64,000 nt of DNA from Lysobacterales bacterium (GCA_016718605.1 JADKCY010000003.1:1314627-1378626), one strand, 5' to 3'. Positions 24,699-34,510 are shown, counted from the first letter of the stretch. The notes: generated by a model from the letters alone, not told the origin. Translations and numbers: made by a program.

Positions 24699-27600
24699 AT
24701 GATTTCCGGTTGGGTCTTGCTGCTGGTCTCAGCGGTCTATGTCGGCGTGCTGTTCTGGGTCGCCCACTATGGCGACCGCAAACCTCTGTACCCGGAGCGC
24801 GCATGGTTACGCCCGATCGTCTACAGCCTGGCGCTGGCGGTGTATTGCTCGTCGTGGACGTTCTACGGCGCAGTCGGGTCGGCAGCGCATTCAGGCTGGG
24901 GCTATTTGCCGATCTATTTGGGGCCGGTACTGCTGTTCGTGCTGTTCCAGAGCATCCCCAAACGTCTGGTGCAGATCGCGCATGAGCAGTCGATCACCTC
25001 GATTGCCGACTTCCTTGGCAGCCGCTATGGCAAGTCGCAAGGCTTGGCGGCGCTGGTGACGCTGATCGCCTTGATTGCGGCGGTGCCCTACATCGCACTG
25101 CAATTCAAGGCCGGCTCGATGAGCATCGATGTGTTGAGCGGGCAAGGCCCGCGTTTGAGCAGTGTGCCGATGCTGGCGGATTCCGCGTTCTGGATGGCCG
25201 GTATGCTGGCGGTGTTTGCGATTCTGTTTGGCACGCGACAGATCGATGCGACCGAGCATCACCATGGCCTGATGTTGGCGGTGGCGTTAGAGTCGGTGGT
25301 CAAGCTCGTGGCCTTCGTGGCGATCGGCCTGTTTGCATTGCCCTTGATGCCCGACCATTGGGCCGAAACGATGGCTGCAGCCAGCACGCGAACCGGGCCG
25401 TTGCCGAGCGGCTTTGTCGCCCAGACCCTGTTGGCGATGTTGGCGATGTTCTGTTTGCCACGTCAGTTTCAGGTTGGTGTGGTGGAGTGCGAGAACCCCA
25501 ATGACGTGCGCACTGCACGCTGGATGTTTCCAACCTATCTGGTGATCATCACTGCGCTGGTGGTGCCGATCAGTATGGCGGGCATGGCGATGTTCGACGG
25601 CACCACCGTGCATCCGGATACCTTCGTGCTGGAGCTGCCCTTGCAATCCGGCCAGCCAGGTCTGGCCTTGCTGGCCTACCTTGGCGGATTTTCGGCAGCG
25701 ACCGGTATGGTGATCGTCGCTGCGGTGGCACTGGCGACCATGGTCAGCAACGATCTGGTGGTTCCGGCAATGCTGCGTCTGCAGCGCTTCGCCGATAGCG
25801 GCGTACCCGACCTGTCGAAGCTGGTGCTGCGGGTTCGACGGATCACCATCGTGTTGCTTGCGCTGGCCGCCTATGGCTATCACCGCGCCAGCGAGTCGAA
25901 CCAGAATCTGGCCTCGATTGGTCTGCTGTCGTTCGTGGCGGTGGCGCAGTTTGCGCCTGCCATCATTGCCGGTTTGTATTGGCGCGGTGCCAGTCGCACT
26001 GGTGCGATCGGCGGCTTGATCGCGGGGTTTGCCGTCTGGGCGTACACCTTGATGCTCCCGACGCTGGTCAGCGCCGGTTGGCTGGATCGCGGCTGGATGG
26101 ACCTCGGCCCGGGCGATCTGGTCTGGCTGCGACCACATGCCCTGTTTGGCCTGAGTGGCTGGGACCCGATCACGCATGGCACGTTCTGGTCTCTGTTGGC
26201 CAACATTGCGGGCCTGCTGTTCCTCTCGCTGCGCTGGCGACCGAGCATCGACGAGCGGTTGCGCGCGTTGCCGTTCATCGATCCTTGGTATCGGCGCCAA
26301 CAGGCTGCCGTTTCGGAGTGGCACGGACGCCTGAACATCGGCGATCTGCGCGCCTTGTGCGGGCGCATTCTTGGCCAGAAGCCCACCGTGCGTGCCTTCG
26401 AGGAATACGCGCGGGAAAACGCGCGTTTGCTGGTCGATGGCGAATTGGCGGACCGCTCCTTGCTGCAGTTCACCGAACGCCTGTTGGCGGGCGCCATTGG
26501 CGGTGCATCGGCACGGCGGGTGCTGACCACGGCATTGCGGGGCACCGGCCTCGATCTGGGCGAAGTGGTCTCACTGCTCGACGAAACCTCGCAGGAGCTG
26601 CGCTTCAATCGCGAACTCTTGGCGGCCACATTGGAGAACATCACCCAGGGCATCAGCGTCGTTGATGCCGAGATGCGTCTGGTGGCATGGAATCGGCGCT
26701 ACCTGGAGATATTCGATTACCCGGATGGGCTGGTGTATGTCGGCCGTCCGGTGGCTGATCTGATCCGCTACAACGCGGAGCGTGGTGAGTGCGGACCCGG
26801 CGATGTCGATGATCATGTCGCCAAGCGCATCAAATACATGCAACGCGGATCAGCACATGTGTTCGAGCGTGTGCGCCACGATGGCACGGTGATCGAGATG
26901 CGCGGCCGACCCATGCCAGGTGGCGGCTTCGCCACCACGTTCACCGATGTCACTGCCTACAAGCGCGTCGAACATGCACTAATCGATGCCAATGAAATGC
27001 TCGAAAGCCGGGTCGTGCAGCGCACTGCCGAATTGTCGCGGGCGCTGGAAGCACAGCGCGCGGCCAAGCAGGAGGCCGAGACCGCCAATCAGTCCAAGAC
27101 GCGCTTTCTGGCCGCCGCCAGTCATGACCTGTTGCAGCCCTTGAATGCGGCACGTCTCTTCACGGCGGCCCTGCATGCCCGAGACGGCGTTGATGCCGAG
27201 GATCGGCTACTCAGCGAGCGCATCGATAGCAGCTTGCGTGCTGCCGAAGATCTTCTGGATGGCTTGCTGGACATCTCGCGCCTGGATGCCGGTTCGATGC
27301 AACCGGAAATGGCGACGGTGGACGTCGCCTCGCTGTTGCGTTCGCTGCATGAGCAATTTGCGCCGATGGCGGCTCAGCGGGGCTTGGATTTGCGCCTGCA
27401 TGCGCGCGATCTGCGCGTCCGCAGTGATCGTGCGTTGTTACGCCGTGTGCTGCAGAACTTTATCGCCAACGCTTTGCGCTATACCCAGCATGGCGGCGTG
27501 CTGCTGGCCGCTCGCCGCCGCGGTGCGCGGGTGGAGTTGCAGGTTTGGGATACCGGACCGGGCATCCCGGCCGAACACTGCGCGGTGATCTTCGAGGAAT

Positions 27601-28214
27601 TCCAGCGACTCGATCAGCCCTCGCCGTGGGGTGAGAAGGGTCTGGGACTGGGATTGTCGATCTGTGATCGCATCACCCGCATGCTGGGACACCCGCTGGC
27701 GTTGCGCTCGGCGCTCGGTCGCGGCAGCGTGTTCAGTGTGCAAGCGCCCTGCGACAAGGCCTCGCCGCCCTTACCCGTCGAAGCCGCTCTGCCGACCCGC
27801 GATGTCAGCGGCCTGCATGCGTTGTGTGTCGACAACGATCCCAGCATTCTCGAAGGCATGCGCCTGCTGCTGACCCGCTGGGGGCTGCAGGTGCGTACCG
27901 CGACCGGTCTGGAAAGTGGCTTGCTGGCGGTTCGGGAAGGCCGACCGGATCTGCTGCTGGTCGATCTGCACTTGGGCGAATCGCTGGACGGCATGGCGGT
28001 GTTGGATATCCTGCGCCGCGAATGTGGCCCAAATCCGCCGCCAGGAGCTCTCATCACGGCGGAGGGTGGCGACGAATTGCAGCGTCGCGCGCGCGAACAG
28101 GGCTATCCGGTACTGCAGAAGCCGGTCAAGCCAGCCGCATTGCGCGCATTGATTGCAGCACTTGGTAAGCGCCGCGCCACTGGATCGTCACGGAGTGAAG
28201 GAGCAGAGCCATGA
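24699..28214 (+). CDS. CbrA-like hybrid sensor kinase with SSS transporter domain and receiver
   Basis: Residues 1 to about 510 are a polytopic sodium:solute-symporter-like domain (LYPERAWLRPIVYSLALAVY and many further helices). A linker and PAS_7 domain follow (about 645-765; NITQGISVVDAEMRLVAWNR). The kinase has its His at 809 (AAASHDLLQPLNAARLF) and an ATPase with NALRYTQHGG, DTGPGIP and GLGLGLSICDR. A C-terminal receiver has phosphoacceptor Asp1089 (LLLVDLHLG). This is the CbrA/PrlS architecture, linked in pseudomonads to carbon/nitrogen balance. Its stop overlaps the start of the GFA gene, and no separate CbrB-type NtrC regulator is adjacent. Confidence 0.88.
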   Translation: MISGWVLLLVSAVYVGVLFWVAHYGDRKPLYPERAWLRPIVYSLALAVYCSSWTFYGAVGSAAHSGWGYLPIYLGPVLLFVLFQSIPKRLVQIAHEQSITSIADFLGSRYGKSQGLAALVTLIALIAAVPYIALQFKAGSMSIDVLSGQGPRLSSVPMLADSAFWMAGMLAVFAILFGTRQIDATEHHHGLMLAVALESVVKLVAFVAIGLFALPLMPDHWAETMAAASTRTGPLPSGFVAQTLLAMLAMFCLPRQFQVGVVECENPNDVRTARWMFPTYLVIITALVVPISMAGMAMFDGTTVHPDTFVLELPLQSGQPGLALLAYLGGFSAATGMVIVAAVALATMVSNDLVVPAMLRLQRFADSGVPDLSKLVLRVRRITIVLLALAAYGYHRASESNQNLASIGLLSFVAVAQFAPAIIAGLYWRGASRTGAIGGLIAGFAVWAYTLMLPTLVSAGWLDRGWMDLGPGDLVWLRPHALFGLSGWDPITHGTFWSLLANIAGLLFLSLRWRPSIDERLRALPFIDPWYRRQQAAVSEWHGRLNIGDLRALCGRILGQKPTVRAFEEYARENARLLVDGELADRSLLQFTERLLAGAIGGASARRVLTTALRGTGLDLGEVVSLLDETSQELRFNRELLAATLENITQGISVVDAEMRLVAWNRRYLEIFDYPDGLVYVGRPVADLIRYNAERGECGPGDVDDHVAKRIKYMQRGSAHVFERVRHDGTVIEMRGRPMPGGGFATTFTDVTAYKRVEHALIDANEMLESRVVQRTAELSRALEAQRAAKQEAETANQSKTRFLAAASHDLLQPLNAARLFTAALHARDGVDAEDRLLSERIDSSLRAAEDLLDGLLDISRLDAGSMQPEMATVDVASLLRSLHEQFAPMAAQRGLDLRLHARDLRVRSDRALLRRVLQNFIANALRYTQHGGVLLAARRRGARVELQVWDTGPGIPAEHCAVIFEEFQRLDQPSPWGEKGLGLGLSICDRITRMLGHPLALRSALGRGSVFSVQAPCDKASPPLPVEAALPTRDVSGLHALCVDNDPSILEGMRLLLTRWGLQVRTATGLESGLLAVREGRPDLLLVDLHLGESLDGMAVLDILRRECGPNPPPGALITAEGGDELQRRAREQGYPVLQKPVKPAALRALIAALGKRRATGSSRSEGAEP

Positions 28215-28633
28215 ACCGAGCGCATTGCCTGTGCGGCGCGGTACACATCGACATCACCCTGCCGACCGCATGGATCGCCCATTGCCACTGTCGACGCTGT
28301 CAGCAGGCACATGGCGCCGCGTTCGTGACTTGGGTCGGGGTGCCACAGTCACAGGCCCTCATCCACGATGCCGAAGCGCAGTTGCGCTGGTATCGAAGCG
28401 CCGCCGTCGAAGGCGTGAAGCTGGCCGGTGAGCGTGGTTTCTGCGCACGCTGTGGCACGCCGATGCTGTTCCAATCAGCGCGCTGGCCGGGTGAACTGCA
28501 TATCGCCCGCGCACTGTTTGATTCGGAACTGGATCGCGCACCGCAAATGCACGCGTTCTACGACACCCATGTGGATTGGGTGACTCTGCAGGATGATCTT
28601 CCCACCCGTAGTGCACAGGAGTTGGGCGGATGA
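28211..28633 (+). CDS. GFA-family zinc-binding protein, 140 aa
   Basis: It has the glutathione-dependent-formaldehyde-activating (GFA) fold signature: CLCGAVHIDI, the cluster CHCRRCQQAHGAAF and the later CARCGTPM, which together bind two zinc ions in the family. ATG 28211 overlaps the stop of the sensor kinase (ATGA), and its own stop overlaps the start of the M23 peptidase gene. Many GFA proteins have no proven enzyme activity, so only the family is assigned. Confidence 0.85.
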   Translation: MNRAHCLCGAVHIDITLPTAWIAHCHCRRCQQAHGAAFVTWVGVPQSQALIHDAEAQLRWYRSAAVEGVKLAGERGFCARCGTPMLFQSARWPGELHIARALFDSELDRAPQMHAFYDTHVDWVTLQDDLPTRSAQELGG

Positions 28634-30201
28634 GTACGCAATCTACCCGCTGGCCGGTGGTGCTCGGACTGTGCCTTGGTGTGCTCTGCAACGCACCCTA
28701 CGCCGCGCCGCGCCACGCCGATGGCGGACAGGGATTTCTCAGTCCTCCGCATGATCATGTTTCCCCTCAATTGGATGCCGCGTTGGCGCGGGCTGCCGGT
28801 GAGGGCGAAGCCTTGCTGCGAGCCCGTGGCGACTGGCAGGAGGCCGACACACGCAAAGCCGCCAAGGTCAGCGGCATGCTCTGGCCGGTAGGACCGATCC
28901 CCGGCATTGGCGACCAGTGGACGGGCATTTCCAACTTTGTCGATCACGATCCGGCCTGGCCCAACCGTGTCCTCGACTATACCTGCGGCACGCGCACCTA
29001 CGACACCAGCGCTGGCTACAACCACGCCGGTGTGGATATTTTCCTCTGGCCATTTGGCTGGCACCTGATGGACCACGGCAGCATCGACGTGCGTGCCGCC
29101 GCGTCAGGTGTCCTGTTGGCAAAGGGCGACGGCAACCCAGATCGCAGTTGCTCGCTGGATGCGCCTGACACGCCAAACTATGTGTTGGTGCGCCATGGTG
29201 ATGGCACCGTCGCACGCTATCTGCATCTACAGACCGGATCGGTCACCAGCAAGGCCATTGGCGAAACGATTGCCGCCGGGGAAGTGCTGGGTCGGGTGGG
29301 CAGTTCCGGGGTTTCCAGCGGGCCGCATCTGCACTTCGAACTGCGCGCCAACAGCAGCCCGTCGGCAGCCGTCATCGACCCCTTCAACGGTAGCTGCAAC
29401 GCGGTGTCGAGCGGCTGGGCAGCGCAACGCCCCTATCATGACTCGCAGCTCAATCGACTCAGTACGCACAGCGCCGCCCCGCAACTCGCGAGCTGTCCGA
29501 ACACCACCGACATCCCGAATTTGCACGACAGCTTTCGGCCCGGTGATCGCGCGGTCTTCCTCGCCGCCTATCGCGATCAGCGCAAGGGTCAAATCACCCA
29601 ATTCCGGATTCGTCGTCCGGATCAATCCTTGCTGACGCAATGGACCCATGATCTTGCCAATCAATCCAGCGCGCCGGATGTCTACAACGCCTCATACTGG
29701 TACTGGAGCATTGCGCTACCCGCCAATGCGCCGACCGGCGTGTGGACTTTCGAAGCGGATTTCGAAGGCCAAACCGAACGCCATACCTTCCGTGTCGACA
29801 CGCTCGCAGCGGTCACTCCGGTGTCCGATCCACGGGGCCTGATCGGGGTCTGGTTTGACCCTGCCAGCAGTGGTCAGGGCATGGAGGTGCATTGGCTGGA
29901 GGGGGATCTGTTGGTGGTGTTCTTCTACGGCTATCGCGACAGCGGCGCGAACCTGTTTCTGCTCGGCACGCGCTCGGGACGGCCCAACTATCACGAACTG
30001 ATCACGGTGCCGATGCAAAGCGCCACGGGCGGACGCTTCAATCACTTCGACCCGAACAGCATCGTCCGCAGCCAATGGGGGGAACTGCGACTGACCTTGC
30101 ATAGCTGTACCCAAGCCAGTGCCGAGTTGATCGGTGCCGACGGTCAACAGACCTTGCAGCTCGAGCGGCTTGGGCGCACAACGGGACTCGACTGTGGGTG
30201 A
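28630..30201 (+). CDS. Exported M23-family metallopeptidase with extra C-terminal domain
   Basis: A signal peptide (VVLGLCLGVLCNAPYAA) leads to an M23/LytM-type domain with zinc ligands His132 and Asp136 (NHAGVDIF) and HLH at 233-235 (GPHLHFEL, with His235 as ligand). These enzymes cut peptidoglycan cross-links or other glycine-rich peptides in the periplasm or outside the cell. After about residue 400 comes a domain opening GLIGVWFDPASSGQGMEVHW and ending LERLGRTTGLDC, which I associate with secreted proteins of this order. ATG overlaps the stop of the GFA gene, so three genes are translationally coupled. Confidence 0.85.
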   Translation: MSTQSTRWPVVLGLCLGVLCNAPYAAPRHADGGQGFLSPPHDHVSPQLDAALARAAGEGEALLRARGDWQEADTRKAAKVSGMLWPVGPIPGIGDQWTGISNFVDHDPAWPNRVLDYTCGTRTYDTSAGYNHAGVDIFLWPFGWHLMDHGSIDVRAAASGVLLAKGDGNPDRSCSLDAPDTPNYVLVRHGDGTVARYLHLQTGSVTSKAIGETIAAGEVLGRVGSSGVSSGPHLHFELRANSSPSAAVIDPFNGSCNAVSSGWAAQRPYHDSQLNRLSTHSAAPQLASCPNTTDIPNLHDSFRPGDRAVFLAAYRDQRKGQITQFRIRRPDQSLLTQWTHDLANQSSAPDVYNASYWYWSIALPANAPTGVWTFEADFEGQTERHTFRVDTLAAVTPVSDPRGLIGVWFDPASSGQGMEVHWLEGDLLVVFFYGYRDSGANLFLLGTRSGRPNYHELITVPMQSATGGRFNHFDPNSIVRSQWGELRLTLHSCTQASAELIGADGQQTLQLERLGRTTGLDCG

Positions 30202-30260
30202 GTCCAGACAAGTATCGACGTTCTTTCAATTAGCCACTGACCCTTCCGCGAGCCAAACGC

Positions 30261-31376
30261 ATGTCGACTCCTACGCCCTCGCCCCGCTTGACGGGCATCG
30301 ATGCCTTGCGCGGACTGGCTGCCATCAGCGTGGTGTTCTACCACTACACCACGCGCTACCAGCAAAAATACGGATTCAACGAACCACCGAGCGTCGAGTT
30401 TCCATTCGGTCATCTCGGCGTGAACTTGTTCTTTGTGATCAGCGGATTCGTGATCTTCATGACCCTGGAACGCATACGTCGTCCTGAGGATTTTGTCGTC
30501 TCGCGCTTCTCGCGGTTGTTTCCGACGTTTTGGGCAGCGGTGCTGCTAACGGCGGCGGTGGAGGCGCTGACCCAAGTGCTGGGCAGCGGTCTGACACCGC
30601 TGCAAATTGTCGCCAACCTGCTCATGGTGCACGAGTTCCTTAGTTTCCCCTCGGTGGATGGGGTTTACTGGACACTGCAGATCGAGCTGTTCTTCTATCT
30701 GTGGATGTTCTCGCTTTGGCTGATCGGCGGACTGAGACGCCCCTATCCCTGGATCACCCTCTGGTTGCTGCTGTCGCTTGCCACCAGTGGTGTCGCTGGC
30801 TGGTCACTGCCGGTCCCCTATCGAGTCGCACAGCTCGGTTTGCTACCCCACATCCCATTCTTTGTGCTCGGCATGGCCGTCTATCTGCAGCACAGTCGCG
30901 GTGCCGCAGAGCGGTTGCGGCCGCTCGCGCTTGGCAGCCTCGCACTGGCTGTCATCGGGCTTACGCAAGGTGCCACGTTGTTGGCCTGGGCGGCCTGCTT
31001 CGTCGCACTGTTGCTGCTGGCGTTGCGAATCAACGCGCGCGTCGAACGGCTGGCACGCCCGGTGATCTGGCTCGGAGCGATTTCCTATCCATTGTATTTG
31101 TTGCATCAAAACATCGGCTATACGGTCATTCATTTCGCGCAAGTGTGGGGTATCAATGCGCCTGGCGCAGGCATCGCCGCGCTAGCAGTCGCACTGCTCT
31201 TGGCGGGCGCCGTGCACACGCTCGTCGAATTGCCAGCGATGGAGGCGATCCGGCGAACTTACAAATCCGCTGCGCTGGCACTGCCGTTGGCCAAGTGGCA
31301 ATGGTTGGCTTTAGCACTCTGCCTTGCTTTTGGCCTGCTCGGGCTCAGCTTTGCCCTGCCGCGTTTGCTGCACTAG
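30261..31376 (+). CDS. Acyltransferase family 3 (OafA/YrhL-like) membrane protein
   Basis: The 371-aa polytopic protein starts with the family signature: RLTGIDALRGLAAISVVFYHY (His in the first helix), then FPFGHLGVNLFFVISGFVIF, FVVSRFSRLFPTFW (R-x-x-R-x-x-P) and VDGVYWTLQIELFFYLW. About ten membrane helices are visible. The family moves acyl groups across the inner membrane onto sugars or lipids. No glycan cluster surrounds it, so the acceptor is unknown. Confidence 0.9.
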   Translation: MSTPTPSPRLTGIDALRGLAAISVVFYHYTTRYQQKYGFNEPPSVEFPFGHLGVNLFFVISGFVIFMTLERIRRPEDFVVSRFSRLFPTFWAAVLLTAAVEALTQVLGSGLTPLQIVANLLMVHEFLSFPSVDGVYWTLQIELFFYLWMFSLWLIGGLRRPYPWITLWLLLSLATSGVAGWSLPVPYRVAQLGLLPHIPFFVLGMAVYLQHSRGAAERLRPLALGSLALAVIGLTQGATLLAWAACFVALLLLALRINARVERLARPVIWLGAISYPLYLLHQNIGYTVIHFAQVWGINAPGAGIAALAVALLLAGAVHTLVELPAMEAIRRTYKSAALALPLAKWQWLALALCLAFGLLGLSFALPRLLH

Positions 31377-31554
31377 CCGACCATTCCTCCGTAACGACCC
31401 GCCAGACCCATGACAATCCTGCCGATGCCGAGCGGCAGGACGCATCGCTCTTTTCTTCAAGCCGACCGCTGCGCGCCCGATGGCGGGCGACACGTTTCCA
31501 GTCGACCGACGCGATCCCCCAAGAACACACAATTGACGCTGTCAATTCGCGAAA

Positions 31555-31572
31555 ACGTCACACGACTGTCAC
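31555..31572 (+). promoter_or_regulatory. Possible Pho box
   Basis: Two heptamers, ACGTCAC (31555) and CTGTCAC (31566), lie 11 bases apart, matching the 7+4 layout of PhoB sites (consensus CTGTCAT repeated). A further CTGTCAA lies at 31539. The pair sits about 60 bases before the start of a phytase-like exported protein, a sensible phosphate-starvation target. One repeat has two mismatches, so this is tentative. Confidence 0.35.
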
Positions 31573-31630
31573 CGAACTGCAGTCGCACGCGCCCGAAATA
31601 GCGAGCTGGATCACAGCTTGGGAGTTAGCT

Positions 31631-34471
31631 ATGCGAATGACGTTGCGTGTGGGGTTCGGGTTTGGCGCGGCACTGATTGGTTTGGCGGCAGACACCGCGC
31701 TGGCGCAAACTGTGGAGCTGCAGCCGCTTGGGAGTTACGCCTCCGGAAGCACCGCGGGAGCCGAGATCGTCGCTCATGATCCCATCGGTCAACGTCTGTA
31801 CGTCACCCATGGTGCGCTGAATCGTATCGATGTGGTCAGCATCGCAGACCCAACCCAGCCGACGCTGGCAAGCAGCATCGACATGGCGCCCTATGGTGCC
31901 AGCCTCACTAGCGTCGCCGTGCGCGACGGCCTGCTGGCGGCTGCAGTGGCCAATGCCAACGGCGCGGCCCGTGGCAGTCTGGTGGTCTTTGGCACCGGCG
32001 GCGAGATTCGACGGATCTTCGAAGCGGGCGTACTGCCCGACCACGTCAGCTTCAGCGCCGATGGCCGCTACCTGCTGGTCGCCAATGAGGGCGAGCCAGT
32101 GGGTGCCGAGGGTGATCCAGATTTCGTCGACCCACGCGGTTCGATCACCCTGGTCGACCTCAATGGTGGGCTCGACAAGGCGGTCGCTGTGCAGATTGGT
32201 TTCGAGACCTTTGATGGCCGCGAGGATGAGCTTCGCGCGCGCGGCGTGCGCATTTTCGCGGGCCGCAGTGCTAGCCGCGATCTGGAGCCGGAGTACATCG
32301 CTGCAGGTCCAAGCGGAACGCAAGCATTGGTCAGTCTGCAGGAAGCCAACGCCTTCGCCGTGCTCGATCTGACGAGCCGCAGCATCGTCGACATCGTGGC
32401 GGCTGGCCTCAAGGAGCATGGCCGCGGGATGCCACAGGTCAGCGTGCACGACTTCCCGCCACTGCCGGTACTCGGCACCACGGCGGGCGGTCAGGACATT
32501 CTGCTCGGCGGCTTCTCTGGACTGTGGTTTGAGGGCGAAGATGTCGACGGCGTGTTGCGCTTTGCTGCGGTGCCCGATCGCGGCCCCAACGGCGAGCCGA
32601 CTCAGGCCGATGGGGACGCGGCGCTGGAACGGCCGTTCGTGCTGCCGAACTATCAGCCTCGCGTGGTCCGCTTCCGCTTCGACCCAGCCTCAGAGGCGAT
32701 CACCCTCGACCCGCTGCCGGTGCTGCTGACCCGCGACGACGGCGTTACACCGTTGACTGGCTTGCCCAACATCGCGGGCGTGGACGAGGAGCCGATCGAT
32801 CTCAATGGCACCGTGCTGCCCTATGACCCGCTGGGTGCCGATATCGAGGGTCTGGTGATTGCGCCGAATGGCGACATGTGGATGGTCGACGAATACCGCC
32901 CGGCAATCTACCGCTTCAACGCCAGCGGCCGTCTGCTCAATCGCTATGTGGCGACCGGCAGCGGCGCCCTTGGTGGTCAGGCTCCGGGCTTTTACGGCGA
33001 GGAAACGTTGCCTTCGGAATACTCGACCCGGCGCGCCAACCGCGGCTTCGAAGCGATGGCGCTCGACACTAACTCAGGCCTGCTGTTCGCCTTCATCCAG
33101 ACCCCGTTGGCGAATCCCAACACCGCGGCAAGCAACGCCTCGCGAGTGATCCGCATGCTCGGCATCGATCCTGCCGACGGCAGTGTGGAGGCCGAATACG
33201 TCTACCTGCTCGACAAAGCGCCGTTCACGCAGCAGACCACGGACAAGATCGGCGATGCCGTCTACGACGCCGCGCGCAACAGTTTCTACATCGTCGAGCG
33301 CGACGACTCCACGGAGCGCTTTGGCAAGAAGCTGCTGTTCGAATTCAGCTTGCAGGGTGCGACCAATCTGCGTGCGAATGGTGCACCGAGCCTGCTGCCA
33401 AACCTGACTCTGGAACAGCACACGCCGGCCCAGTTGCGTACAGCCGGTATCCGTCCGCTGGCCAAGCGCAAGGTGGCGAACCTGCCCTCGCTGGGCTACT
33501 TCGCGGGCGACAAGCTGGAAGGGCTGACACTACTGCCTGACGGTAGTCTGGCCGTGCTCAACGACAATGACTTCGGTATCGCGCCCCTGCCGATCCCGCT
33601 GGATGGCACGGTGCCTCTGGACGTTGAGCCGACGCCGGTGCAGCTCGGCATCCTGCGATTCGCGTTGGGCAGCGGGCTGGATGCCTCTGACCGTGACGGT
33701 CCCGCCATCAACATCCGCAATTGGCCGGTGTTTGGCATGCACATGCCGGATTCGATCGCCCGCTTCGAGGTCGAGGGCGAGGCCTTTTATGCGAGCGCTG
33801 GCGAAGGCGACGACCGTGGCGAGGTTGCCCGCATCAGCAGTCTGGCGCTCGATACCGGGGTATTTCCGGATGCCGCTGCCCTCAAGACCAATGCGCAAAT
33901 CGGCCGCCTCAACGCCTCGACCATCGACGGCAACCTAGACGACGATCCCGAACTGGAGCGCCTGCAGGTATTGGGGAGCCGTTCGATGGCGGTGTGGGAT
34001 CGGTTTGGCAACCTGGCCTACGACAGCGGCGACCTGCTGGAGCTGATCACTGCGGAGCGCTACCCAGCCAGCTTCAACAGCGACAACGAGGAAAATCAAA
34101 GTTTCGACACCCGGAGCGATAACAAGGGCCCAGAACCCGAGGCGATCGCCGTGGGCCGCACACCCGAGGGACGCACCTACGCCTTTGTCGGGCTGGAGCG
34201 GATCGGCGGCATTGCCGTGTTCGATGTCAGCAACCCCTATGCGGTGCAATCGGTGGGCTATGCGAACCGTCGCGACTTTTCGGTCACGGTCGACTTGGAT
34301 GCCAATCCTTCGGCCGCTGGCGATCTGGGCCCTGAAGGCATTGTCTTCATCGCCGCCCCAGACAGCCCCAATGGTCGCCCGCTGATCGCTGTGGCCAACG
34401 AGATCAGCGGCACCACCACGCTGTTTCAGATCAGCGAAACGCTGTTCGCCGACGGCTTTGAAGACGAGTGA
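31631..34471 (+). CDS. Exported phytase-like / choice-of-anchor-I protein with C-terminal DGFE element
   Basis: I chose ATG 31631 because it opens a signal peptide (VGFGFGAALIGLAADTALAQ); GGAG lies about 6 bases upstream. The frame is open for 310 more codons upstream, but those overlap the acyltransferase gene and are not protein-like. The N- and C-terminal parts form a choice-of-anchor-I beta-propeller (NEENQSFDTRSDNKGPEPEA, FVGLERIGGIAVFDVSNPY). Inserted between is a phytase-like esterase domain (MWMVDEYRPAIYRF, NRGFEAMALD, GDAVYDAARNSFYIVERDDS). The last residues are LFADGFEDE. Predicted secreted; phosphoester hydrolysis is plausible but unproven. Confidence 0.82.
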   Translation: MRMTLRVGFGFGAALIGLAADTALAQTVELQPLGSYASGSTAGAEIVAHDPIGQRLYVTHGALNRIDVVSIADPTQPTLASSIDMAPYGASLTSVAVRDGLLAAAVANANGAARGSLVVFGTGGEIRRIFEAGVLPDHVSFSADGRYLLVANEGEPVGAEGDPDFVDPRGSITLVDLNGGLDKAVAVQIGFETFDGREDELRARGVRIFAGRSASRDLEPEYIAAGPSGTQALVSLQEANAFAVLDLTSRSIVDIVAAGLKEHGRGMPQVSVHDFPPLPVLGTTAGGQDILLGGFSGLWFEGEDVDGVLRFAAVPDRGPNGEPTQADGDAALERPFVLPNYQPRVVRFRFDPASEAITLDPLPVLLTRDDGVTPLTGLPNIAGVDEEPIDLNGTVLPYDPLGADIEGLVIAPNGDMWMVDEYRPAIYRFNASGRLLNRYVATGSGALGGQAPGFYGEETLPSEYSTRRANRGFEAMALDTNSGLLFAFIQTPLANPNTAASNASRVIRMLGIDPADGSVEAEYVYLLDKAPFTQQTTDKIGDAVYDAARNSFYIVERDDSTERFGKKLLFEFSLQGATNLRANGAPSLLPNLTLEQHTPAQLRTAGIRPLAKRKVANLPSLGYFAGDKLEGLTLLPDGSLAVLNDNDFGIAPLPIPLDGTVPLDVEPTPVQLGILRFALGSGLDASDRDGPAINIRNWPVFGMHMPDSIARFEVEGEAFYASAGEGDDRGEVARISSLALDTGVFPDAAALKTNAQIGRLNASTIDGNLDDDPELERLQVLGSRSMAVWDRFGNLAYDSGDLLELITAERYPASFNSDNEENQSFDTRSDNKGPEPEAIAVGRTPEGRTYAFVGLERIGGIAVFDVSNPYAVQSVGYANRRDFSVTVDLDANPSAAGDLGPEGIVFIAAPDSPNGRPLIAVANEISGTTTLFQISETLFADGFEDE

Positions 34472-34481
34472 GTCAAGCATG

Positions 34482-34510
34482 TCGGCCTGCACATACCCTG
34501 TGCAGGCCGA
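34482..34510. terminator. Strong hairpin terminator between convergent genes
   Basis: A perfect 12-bp stem (TCGGCCTGCACA / TGTGCAGGCCGA) with loop TACCC begins 10 bases after the stop of the phytase-like gene. The T-tract is weak, but position and stability suit transcript ending for the plus-strand gene. Confidence 0.6.

Noticed and set aside
30701..31630. N-terminal extension of the phytase-like protein overlapping the acyltransferase gene
   Set aside because: The extension is Arg/Cys-rich shadow sequence; a signal peptide with a good start lies at 31631.
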